NCBI GenBank assembly: GCA_050180485.1
Contig: JBFXED010000012.1
Span: 34,474-98,473 of the forward strand
Length of the DNA: 64,000 nucleotides
Direction: 5' to 3'
Origin: CADEGL01 sp050180485
Lineage (GTDB): Bacteria > Pseudomonadota > Alphaproteobacteria > CADEGL01
Shown here: positions 32,688 through 39,940 of the stretch, one piece after another
Layout: each line of letters starts with the position of its first letter
How positions within the stretch are numbered: the stretch's first letter is position 1
Made by a program: the position numbers and the translations under genes
Notes under the pieces: model-generated
The model's database searches: none
Seen by the model: only the letters and a program-made list of their open reading frames with translations
What the model was told of the DNA's origin: nothing

Positions 32688-34652
32688 CTATAGCGTCCAA
32701 GCCGCCTTGAGGCCTTCCAGCACGGCCTCCTCGGCCGTGCGCGGCGCGGCGCAATCGCCGATCGGGACGATCTTGCCCGCGTAGCCTTCGAGCGCCGCTT
32801 CCAGTTCCGTGTCCGATTCGCGCGCCAGCGCGGTCACCAGCGTGTCGACGCCTTCGCAGACGACGGGCTGTTCGCTGGTCATATGCTCGAAATAGACCGT
32901 GTCGGCGTCGGCACCCGCCAGGCGCACGAACGGCACGATCTCGACGCCCAGCGTGTGGAGCGTACCGAGCCAACTGTCGCGCACATATTGCTGGATCATC
33001 TCGCCGGGCATGTAGCCCTGCACGCACAGGCGCACGCGCCGTCCTTCCCGCGCCAGGATTTCCGCGACGCCCAACCCGACCCAGTCGCAGCGCCAGTCGG
33101 CGACGACGACCGAGCCGCCCGCGTTGGCCTGTCCCTTGATGACCTGCCACGCATCGACCACGTGGGCGTCGTCGATGCCGCCCGGAACGTCGAGCCGGTC
33201 CGGCGGACGCGGGCGCGCGCCCGTGGCCAGGATCACGATGTCGGGCGCATCCTTCCGGATCGTCTCCGCCGTGACGGTACTGTTCAGCGCCACGGTCACG
33301 CGCCCGTTCGCGACCTCGCGGCCCAGGTTGCGGACGAGCTCGCCGAACTCCGCGCGGTGCGGCAGCTTCTCGGCCAACAGGACCTGCCCGCCCAGGCGCG
33401 GCGCGCGCTCATGCAGCGTCACGTCATGGCCGCGCGCGGCGGCGACGGCGGCCGCCTTCATGCCGGCCGGTCCGCCGCCCACCACCATGACCCGGCGCCG
33501 CTTCGCGGCCGGCTGCAGCGCGCCGTACATCCGTTCGCGTCCGCTTTCCGGATACTGGATGCACGAGATGGAGAAGCCGCGCTGGTTGTGGTTGCTGCAG
33601 GCCTGCAAACATCCGATGCAGGCGCGGATATCCTCGACCCGGTTCTCGCGCGCTTTGTTGGCGATCTCGGGGTCGGCGATCATCGCGCGCGTCATCGCGC
33701 ACATGTCGGCCTGGCCCGCGGCCAGGATTTTTTCCGCGACCTGGGGATGGTTGATCCGCCCGGCGACGAAGACGGGCTTCGTCACGCGCGCGCGGACGGT
33801 TCCCGCCAGCGGACCGACATAGCCGGGCTCGTAGATCATCGGCGGCACGGAGTGGATCGCGCTGGCGAACGAGCTGAACGATCCCATGGTGATGTTGAGA
33901 TAGTCGAAACGGTCCTGCAGCAGCGCGCAGGCCGCGAGGATCTCGCTGTCGTCCTGGCGGCCGGGCAGGCCGGGCTCGCTGCCGGAGATGCGCAGGCCCA
34001 TCACCCGGTCGCCGATGCGCGCCCGCACGGCGTCGGCCACTTCGGCGATGAAGCGCGCGCGGTTCTCCAGGCTGCCGCCGTATTCGTCCGTGCGGCGGTT
34101 GATCGAGGGGTTGAGGAACTGGGCCAGGAGGTAGCCGTGGCTGGCCACGATCTCGACGCCGTCCAGGCCCGCTTCGATCAGCCGCGCGGCGCCCTTGGCA
34201 TAGCATTCGACGATCTCGGCGATGAACGCCTTGGGCATTGGGCGGGGGATGGCGCGGTGGCGCTCGTTGGGCGTATCGGACGCGGAATAGCCGACCGGCA
34301 GCGAGCCGTCGGCCATGGTCGCGATCTCGCGGCCCGCATGGAACAGCTGGCCGAACACCCGGCATTCGTATTCGTGGCAGGCGGCGGCCAGGGCCCGGTA
34401 GCCGGGGATGCATTCGTCGGTGTCGACCTTCAGCGTCCCGGCCGCGTAATAGGCCGTTTCGTGGACCCCGCCGACCTCGGTGACGATCAGCCCGGCGCCG
34501 CCGCGCGCGCGGGCGCGGTGATAGGCGATCAGGTCTTCGTTGATGTGGCGGTGCGCTAGGCGCGTGCCGTGGCCGGTCGAGAGGATGCGGTTCTTGATCG
34601 TGACGTTGCGCACGGTCAGCGGCGAGAACAACAGGGGGAACCGTGGGCTCAT
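32688..34652 (-). CDS. FMN/Fe-S/FAD oxidoreductase (old-yellow-enzyme type, N-demethylase-like)
   Basis: A 654-residue two-part flavoenzyme. The N-terminal half is an OYE-type FMN TIM barrel (LFSPLTVRNVTIKNRI, GLIVTEVGGVHETAY, GVEIVASHGYLLAQFLNP, RRTDEYGGSLENRARF). It is followed by a 4Fe-4S cluster motif (CIGCLQACSNHNQRGFSISC) and an FAD/NAD-binding half beginning VMVVGGGPAGMKAAAV. This is the layout of trimethylamine dehydrogenase, dimethylglycine/N-methylproline demethylases and 2,4-dienoyl-CoA reductase. With a cyclodeaminase-like gene directly downstream, demethylation of an N-methyl amino acid or betaine is a reasonable guess. The start ATG 34652 has GGAG upstream. Confidence 0.9.
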   Translation of the reverse strand: MSPRFPLLFSPLTVRNVTIKNRILSTGHGTRLAHRHINEDLIAYHRARARGGAGLIVTEVGGVHETAYYAAGTLKVDTDECIPGYRALAAACHEYECRVFGQLFHAGREIATMADGSLPVGYSASDTPNERHRAIPRPMPKAFIAEIVECYAKGAARLIEAGLDGVEIVASHGYLLAQFLNPSINRRTDEYGGSLENRARFIAEVADAVRARIGDRVMGLRISGSEPGLPGRQDDSEILAACALLQDRFDYLNITMGSFSSFASAIHSVPPMIYEPGYVGPLAGTVRARVTKPVFVAGRINHPQVAEKILAAGQADMCAMTRAMIADPEIANKARENRVEDIRACIGCLQACSNHNQRGFSISCIQYPESGRERMYGALQPAAKRRRVMVVGGGPAGMKAAAVAAARGHDVTLHERAPRLGGQVLLAEKLPHRAEFGELVRNLGREVANGRVTVALNSTVTAETIRKDAPDIVILATGARPRPPDRLDVPGGIDDAHVVDAWQVIKGQANAGGSVVVADWRCDWVGLGVAEILAREGRRVRLCVQGYMPGEMIQQYVRDSWLGTLHTLGVEIVPFVRLAGADADTVYFEHMTSEQPVVCEGVDTLVTALARESDTELEAALEGYAGKIVPIGDCAAPRTAEEAVLEGLKAAWTL

Positions 34653-34911
34653 GCCGCCGCGCTCCGTGTCTCTCTCGGGTAAGCTTAGCCTGGGGGATGC
34701 GGCGGGCGGAAGGCACGACGATTAGTCTTCCGGGTCTGTGCAAATAGCTTCGCCCTACAATAGCCTCGGACCCATGCGCCTCTCGTCCTTGTCATATGGA
34801 AACTGCGCATCCAGGCCTAAAAACGGAAAAGTTATGGGCTTGGTTCTAAGCCAGCTTATCCATTCTGCTATACTTGAGCGTGCCTCGTGGCTTCAGCGAC
34901 TCAGGTTGATT
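34653..34911. other. Gap before the AT-rich cassette
   Basis: 259 bases separate the OYE-type gene (minus strand) from the PIN gene. The left part is GC-rich; composition shifts around 34740. TATACT (34869-34874) resembles a -10 box for the PIN gene, but no well-spaced -35 is seen. An in-frame extension of the PIN frame up to 34738 looks non-coding. No repeats marking an insertion edge were recognised. Confidence 0.35.
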
Positions 34912-35874
34912 ATGGCTGACGTGAAGCGGCCTCATCTGCTCATCGACACGTCATATCTGCGGAAGGTCGGATTCGGGCATCCAGACCTCCAAAAGCTTCT
35001 GCGGTTCTCGGCGGAAGATCGTGTAGGGATTTTCATTCCGCGTATTGTATGGGAGGAGCGACGCACGCAGCTCGTTGAGGGCTTGACCGCGAAGGCCGAA
35101 GAAGCAAGGCGCAGGATTGACGATTTGCGAGCACCGACGCTCGGTGGGATACCGCTCCAGGGATTGACGGCTCCCATAGCGAGCATATGGACCAATGATG
35201 AGATCGACGCGGAATCGCGGGCGGCTATGGAGGCTTTCGCGATTCAAAGCAAAATCCAAGTCCTTGAAATCGCGCCAGATCATGCGGACCGGGCTTGGAA
35301 GCGCTACTTTGAGGCGGCTCCGCCCTTTAATCCCGGACAAAGTCGAGAAAATCGGCGGAAAGATATTCCTGATTCGTGGATATTAGAAAGCGCTATTGAT
35401 CTGCTCGGGCAGCATGGGGAGCTTTATGCGCTATGTGACGACGGTGGTTTGGGAGAAGCATTGACGAAGGCCGGTGTGCGCGTCTTCAAGGACGCACAGA
35501 ACATAGTTGACGTCATCGATAATGGGGTGGTGGCGGTTGATGTTGTCGAAACGCCATCACCCGAACCTGAAGAGCTCAGAACTGGAGAAGGGCTTGACGC
35601 GATTCTGATGTCCGCGCAGGAGCGGATTAAAGACCTCGAGATCAAGGTTCTGGGATATGTGGGCTATTTAGGAGTGCTCTCGAAAGAGCAATTACTTGAA
35701 CTTCTGGCGTCTGGCGGGGTGCAAGCTGCTCATGCGCAGAGCATCGCCGGAGTTCTAACGATGAAGGGGCTGATCAGAAATACCGGGCATCACTATATTC
35801 CCGAAAATAAGGAGGCATGCGCGGCGGCCGCCATCCTCGTTGAACCCGAACTTATCAAGCTGCTGGATAGGTAG
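34912..35874 (+). CDS. PIN-domain nuclease (DUF4935-like) with C-terminal helical domain
   Basis: A 320-residue protein. The N-terminal half reads as a PIN domain: LLIDTSYL with Asp12, acidic Glu48/49 in IVWEERR, DIPDSWILESA with Asp154, and LYALCDDGG with Asp176/177. Those four acidic positions are the expected metal-binding set of a PIN ribonuclease. Residues about 235-320 (AILMSAQERIKDLEIKVLGY, LSKEQLLELLASGGVQAAHA, AGVLTMKGLIRNTGHHYIPE) look like a winged-helix or other small helical domain. The ATG at 34912 is chosen over an upstream frame. It sits 4 bases before the next gene and shares its AT-rich composition, so the two form a cassette. Target RNA or DNA unknown. Confidence 0.75.
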   Translation: MADVKRPHLLIDTSYLRKVGFGHPDLQKLLRFSAEDRVGIFIPRIVWEERRTQLVEGLTAKAEEARRRIDDLRAPTLGGIPLQGLTAPIASIWTNDEIDAESRAAMEAFAIQSKIQVLEIAPDHADRAWKRYFEAAPPFNPGQSRENRRKDIPDSWILESAIDLLGQHGELYALCDDGGLGEALTKAGVRVFKDAQNIVDVIDNGVVAVDVVETPSPEPEELRTGEGLDAILMSAQERIKDLEIKVLGYVGYLGVLSKEQLLELLASGGVQAAHAQSIAGVLTMKGLIRNTGHHYIPENKEACAAAAILVEPELIKLLDR

Positions 35875-35878
35875 CGCG

Positions 35879-38269
35879 ATGGACTTTGATCTAAGGTTAA
35901 AAGCTCTGACCCGACTTTCCGCTTCGCTAACCGTCGAGGCAGAGGCTGCGCTTGAAAAAGAATTAAAAAAAACCTCAGAGGCTTTGGAGAGTAGTGATAG
36001 CTACGAATTGCTCGAAAATCAGATCAAGATCTTAAGAGTCATTAGTCACAGAGTAAGTGCGCAAGCTATTAAAATAGCGATCGATTTCATTCGGCGCCTT
36101 CGCTCGCTTCAGCTCACATACACGTCATCGGACATTTATCGCGAGGAGATTGCAAAGTATCAGAACGTTGAGGCGTTAACAGTTCAAGCCATCGATGTCG
36201 TAATTCATCTCCGCTATTTGGAAACGAAAACGGCTTTACTAGAACTGTTGGAGCTTTCTAGATCTCGTTCCGATGAGATTCGAAAGAAAGCATTCGAAGG
36301 TTTAGAAAGTATGGCGTCTTATGAAATTGACGTCATGTACGGTAATGAAGAACAGCAAGGTATCGGAGTTGTCCCGCAGCTAGAGGTCGTATCCGAAATT
36401 TCGACGCTCAGTGAATCTGCGCTGCGTGAAAGTTTTTCGGGTGTTGTTGTGTTGTTGGCGGGCTTGCTATCGCCGACGATGAAAAAAATTTCTTCTACAT
36501 ATCAAACGGTAACTTTTGCACAGGGGCGTGTTCCTGGCGCTCGTCCTTTATTGAACATCAGATCGAAAAGTATTCGGCTTCTCAAGCGGCTTTATCCTCT
36601 TGCGGAGAGTGTCGCACAAAAGCTGGAAGTTATCGGAGCTTTGCGAGAAGCCACTAGATCGCATCATTCTGGAGAAAATCAAGAAGACGCGGATAGGATG
36701 ATTGAGCGCGATACTGTGGCGGTGTTGTCGTTTTTCGGAGAGTTAATTTCCGATGAGGATTTTTCCATCATTCAGCGCGTCGAACACGATAGCTATTGGA
36801 TTTTCTACCATGCAAATGGGAAAAAAGTTGAACGTGCGGCGGCAGATATTGAAAAGAAAATCAATTCGCACGCCGAATACAAAATCTACAAAACGCTAAT
36901 TGGTTTTGAGGGCATTTTTAGTGACTGGCAGTCTCTAAAGACGGAAGAGCGTGATTTTGAAGAGGAGAACAAATACCGAAGGAATGAGGCTGCGAAGTTT
37001 GCGTCGAGCATAACGCCTCAAAATTACGAAATTTGGTTTAAGCGTATTCTTAAATACGCTGAAACTCGATCCGATGATCTGGCTACTTTTCCCATTTTCT
37101 ATTTTTTCTTGGAGCGGTTTGCCTCCAATCAACCCCGATTAGCTCTTCGTTTGATCGCCGATCATGTGGACGCAATCAGTCCATTTATTATTCCGCTGCT
37201 TCGTTCCCTATCTGAAAGTTCAGAGAAAAATTCTGTCAATAAGCTGATTTTGGCATGGGCCGAGGAGGGAAGATTTCTTTATGCAAGTATAAAGCAGTTT
37301 CTCAGCAACGAAAATTTTGACCCCGATCTCTTGGACATCCTCCTGAAAAAGGTGATCGACCGTAAAGACGTGTCCTGCATCGCATTAGTGATGTCAGTGG
37401 TGGTGTCGAACTATCGGCAAGGTCGCGATGCTTTGATAGGGCGTTTTTTCCTGCCGGCGTTGGGTGCGCTGACGCAATACGGTAATGCAGATTGGGTGAA
37501 CGATTTTTGGTACCGACGTGAAGCAAGACTAATGTTTAGGGCTATCGATGGCGCCGCTGCGGACCTTGTGTTGACCAATCTTTTGAAGTTGAAAAAGATT
37601 GATTATCACTCTGAAGAAATACTTTTTTTGTTGGCGGAAAGAGAGCCATTAAAAGTATTTGATTTCTTCTGTCGAAGAATTCTTCTAGATGCGAGCGCCG
37701 ATAAAAGTGGCGCGCGCGATTATGAGGCTATTCCCTACGAATTGCACAAATTACACCGCCCCTTATCGGAAATCCCGGCTGAGGTGGTGGCGTCTGCGCG
37801 TGCGACGTATGATGGTAATTACGGTATGTTTATCTACCGAGGTGCACGTCTCGTCCACATCGTTTTTCCGGAGTTTTCCGAGAAACTCGAGAACGAGTTA
37901 CTGAAGGCTTTGCGCTCAGGTGAAGCCGCTGATATCGAATTCGTCCTTGCAATTCTCAGAACATATCGGGGAGAGGTTTCGACTCACCGTGTTAGTAAGG
38001 AAATTATTCGTCTCTTGCCTGTAGACAGTATTCTTCGCAAGGAGGTGGCGATCGCTCTGGATGGCACTGGAGTCGTTAGCGGTGCGTTCGGATTTGCGGA
38101 TGCCTATGCGCGAAAGAAGGATGAAATTGCTTATTGGCTCGAAGAGCCTGATGAGAAGATTAGAAATTTTGCGAAGTGGCAGATTGAGACACTAGAAAAA
38201 ATGATTGTTGCCGAACGTAGTCGTGCCGAAGAGGACATTCTTTTGCGAAAGCACAGGTATGGTGAGTAG
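35879..38269 (+). CDS. Large helical protein of unknown function (partner of PIN protein)
   Basis: A 796-residue protein with no domain I recognise. It appears almost wholly alpha-helical, with repeated short helices (for example SESALRESFSGVVVLLAGLL, SSITPQNYEIWFKRILKYAE, LVLTNLLKLKKIDYHSEEIL, LPVDSILRKEVAIALDG), consistent with a HEAT-like solenoid. I see no Walker motif, helicase block or signal peptide. Its ATG is 4 bases after the PIN stop, implying co-translation. Base composition is far below the genome norm: 21 G/C of 60 at 36841-36900 and 20 of 60 at 37621-37680, against 40 of 60 at 38881-38940 in prfB. That points to horizontal transfer. A sensor or scaffold for the nuclease is a plausible role only by analogy. 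Confidence 0.6.
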   Translation: MDFDLRLKALTRLSASLTVEAEAALEKELKKTSEALESSDSYELLENQIKILRVISHRVSAQAIKIAIDFIRRLRSLQLTYTSSDIYREEIAKYQNVEALTVQAIDVVIHLRYLETKTALLELLELSRSRSDEIRKKAFEGLESMASYEIDVMYGNEEQQGIGVVPQLEVVSEISTLSESALRESFSGVVVLLAGLLSPTMKKISSTYQTVTFAQGRVPGARPLLNIRSKSIRLLKRLYPLAESVAQKLEVIGALREATRSHHSGENQEDADRMIERDTVAVLSFFGELISDEDFSIIQRVEHDSYWIFYHANGKKVERAAADIEKKINSHAEYKIYKTLIGFEGIFSDWQSLKTEERDFEEENKYRRNEAAKFASSITPQNYEIWFKRILKYAETRSDDLATFPIFYFFLERFASNQPRLALRLIADHVDAISPFIIPLLRSLSESSEKNSVNKLILAWAEEGRFLYASIKQFLSNENFDPDLLDILLKKVIDRKDVSCIALVMSVVVSNYRQGRDALIGRFFLPALGALTQYGNADWVNDFWYRREARLMFRAIDGAAADLVLTNLLKLKKIDYHSEEILFLLAEREPLKVFDFFCRRILLDASADKSGARDYEAIPYELHKLHRPLSEIPAEVVASARATYDGNYGMFIYRGARLVHIVFPEFSEKLENELLKALRSGEAADIEFVLAILRTYRGEVSTHRVSKEIIRLLPVDSILRKEVAIALDGTGVVSGAFGFADAYARKKDEIAYWLEEPDEKIRNFAKWQIETLEKMIVAERSRAEEDILLRKHRYGE

Positions 38270-38295
38270 TAAATTGTATACTGGCTTCGTCGAAC

Positions 38296-38325
38296 TTGAG
38301 ATTTTTCGAACTTCCCAGCTACAGT
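38296..38325 (+). promoter_or_regulatory. Probable prfB promoter
   Basis: TTGAGA (38296-38301) and TACAGT (38320-38325) separated by 18 bases match a sigma-70-like promoter; transcription would start near 38332, about 22 bases before the prfB ATG. Its presence implies prfB kept its own promoter when separated from mrcA. Confidence 0.5.
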
Positions 38326-38353
38326 CTGACCTCTCCTGATTTGTGAGCCCACG

Positions 38354-39473
38354 ATGCGCGCCGAAACCATCGCCCACGCCGAACAGATCAAGCAGTCGCT
38401 GGCGCTGCTGAGGAGGTCGCTTTGACCTCGACCAGGCACGGGTCCGCCTCGCGGAGCTGAACGCGCTGGCCGAATCCTCCGACCTGTGGAGCGATCCGGC
38501 CAAGGCCCAAACGGTGATGCGCGAGCGCACCCAGTTGCAGGGCAAGATCGGCGACTACGAAACCCTGGAAGCGGGCCTGCGCGACAATACCGAGTTGGTC
38601 GAACTGGCCGAGGCCGAGGACGACAAGACGGTCCTGGCCGACGCCGAGGCCGCACTGGCCAAGCTGGCCACGCGCGCGCAGAAGCTGGAGCTGGAGGCGC
38701 TGCTCTCCGGCGAGGCCGACCGGCTGGACTGCTATCTGGAAGTGCACGCGGGCGCCGGCGGCACCGAGTCGCAGGACTGGGCCGAGATGCTGACGCGCAT
38801 GTATGTGCGCTGGGCCGAGGCGCGCGGGTTCGGCGCGGTATGGCTGGAGGAAAGTGCCGGCGACGGCGCGGGCATCAAGTCGGCCACGCTGCAGATCTCC
38901 GGCGCCAACGCCTATGGCTGGCTAAAGACCGAATCGGGCGTCCATCGCCTGGTGCGCATCTCGCCCTACGATTCGGCGGCACGGCGGCACACCAGCTTCG
39001 CCTCGGTCTGGGTCTATCCGGTGGTGGACGAGAATTTCGCCATCGAGGTGCTGGAAAAGGATCTGCGCGTCGACACCTACCGCTCGTCCGGCGCGGGCGG
39101 CCAGCACGTCAACACCACCGACAGCGCCGTGCGCATCACCCATGTGCCCACCGGCATCGTCGTGCAGTGCCAGAGCGAGCGCAGCCAGCACAAGAACCGC
39201 GCCACCGCGATGAAGATGCTGAAGGCGCGCCTCTACGAAGCCGAGTTGCAGAAGCGCGAGGCCGAGGCGCAAGCCGTCGAGGCCACCAAGAGCGACATCG
39301 GCTGGGGCCACCAGATCCGCTCCTACGTCCTGCATCCCTACCAGATGGTGAAGGATCTGCGCACGGGCGCCGAGACGGGCAACAGCCAGGCCGTGCTCGA
39401 CGGCAAGATCGACCTGTTCCTGGAAGCCTCGCTGGCCAGCAAACTCAAGGGCGGCGAGAAGCGGAAGGACTAG
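38354..39473 (+). CDS. prfB: Peptide chain release factor 2 (programmed +1 frameshift)
   Basis: RF2 decodes UGA and UAA. The gene is split by an in-frame TGA at 38423-38425 after 23 codons. Reading AGG AGG TCG CTT TGA C, the CTT slips +1 (skipping T38423) and continues from GAC at 38424, giving about 372 residues (E. coli has 365). The Shine-Dalgarno-like AGGAGG sits three bases before the slippery CTT, the classic autoregulatory frameshift signal: low RF2 lets the ribosome shift. The main domain shows the catalytic GGQ in SGAGGQHVNTTDSAVR. The anticodon-like tripeptide is SPY in RISPYDSAARRHTSF where E. coli has SPF. ATG 38354 is supported by an upstream promoter. Confidence 0.97.
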
Positions 39474-39501
39474 TCCGCGCCGTGGCGCGGACTTCGTTTT
39501 C

Positions 39502-39544
39502 CCCCTCCCCCTTCGACCCGCTTCGCGGATCGAAGGGGGAGGGG
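39502..39544. repeat. 20-bp-stem hairpin
   Basis: A 20-base stem (39502-39521 with 39525-39544) with one C/A mismatch and a ttc loop, about 28 bases after prfB. It is followed by an A-run and not a T-run on the plus strand, so it is not a classical terminator. A pyrimidine-rich arm and purine-rich arm flanking a cttcg core resemble the small palindromic repeats scattered in many alphaproteobacterial genomes. Confidence 0.6.
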
Positions 39545-39601
39545 ATCAAAAAAATCTCTCCGGCCTGATCCGGCGTCCAGCGTTCCTGCGTGGCCGGCCT
39601 G

Positions 39602-39679
39602 TTAAAAAAGAAACCCGGACGCGATCATCGCCGCCAAGAGCAGCGCCAGGAAGATCGCCACATAAAAAGCTTTCGGCAT
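39602..39679 (-). CDS. Possible 25-residue membrane microprotein
   Basis: ATG at 39679 opens a 25-residue frame with a fully hydrophobic core (AFYVAIFLALLLAAMIASGFLF after MPK) and a TAA stop. The ribosome binding site is weak (GGAA). Such short one-span peptides are real in many genomes but can also arise by chance, so this is tentative. Confidence 0.3.
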   Translation of the reverse strand: MPKAFYVAIFLALLLAAMIASGFLF

Positions 39680-39829
39680 CGCGTTCCACGGCTGGCGTGA
39701 TTTAAGCGCGCGCCCCTACGCTATCAGCAAGACCACATTTCCCTGCGTGACCAGGCTGTGGTTTTCCGCAGTGCGTATCCGCCGCGTGGACTCTTCTTTT
39801 CTACCTGACCCGCTCGCGATGCTCGCACC

Positions 39830-39852
39830 TTCAACGCGCGAAGCGCGTTGAA
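39830..39852. repeat. 10-bp-stem hairpin
   Basis: Perfect inverted repeat ttcaacgcgc/gcgcgttgaa with a 3-base gaa loop. It lies beside a second hairpin of identical design at 39905-39927, in DNA that looks like a mosaic of small palindromic elements. Confidence 0.6.
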
Positions 39853-39904
39853 CCCCCGAAACGCGGAGAGGGTTCTCTTTTCTCCCTCGCCGCTTTGGGG
39901 AGAG

Positions 39905-39927
39905 ATCAACTCGCATCGCGAGTTGAT
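39905..39927. repeat. 10-bp-stem hairpin
   Basis: Perfect inverted repeat atcaactcgc/gcgagttgat with a 3-base atc loop. It lies 14 bases beyond the 3' end of the first DHA2 exporter (minus strand), where it could help end that transcript, although there is no T-run in that direction. Confidence 0.55.
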
Positions 39928-39940
39928 GGGTGTGGTGAAA

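Larger units (their letters stand above)
39474..39940. other. Hairpin-rich intergenic region
   Basis: 467 bases between prfB and the first DHA2 exporter. It holds three strong hairpins with 3-base loops (39502-39544, 39830-39852, 39905-39927) and one possible minus-strand microprotein (39602-39679). No tRNA or larger coding frame is recognisable; long open frames here are non-coding. Confidence 0.6.

Noticed and set aside
32883..34559. A 558-codon plus-strand frame opposite the flavin oxidoreductase
   Set aside because: Asp/Arg/His-rich shadow; flavin and Fe-S motifs are on the minus strand.
34738..34911. N-terminal extension of the PIN protein in the upstream open frame
   Set aside because: No ribosome binding site and no PIN-like content; the ATG at 34912 gives the canonical LLIDTSYL start near residue 9.
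39502..39544. Reading the long hairpin as the prfB intrinsic terminator
   Set aside because: The plus strand has an A-run, not a T-run, after the stem, and the stem has a repeat-like design; listed as a repeat instead.
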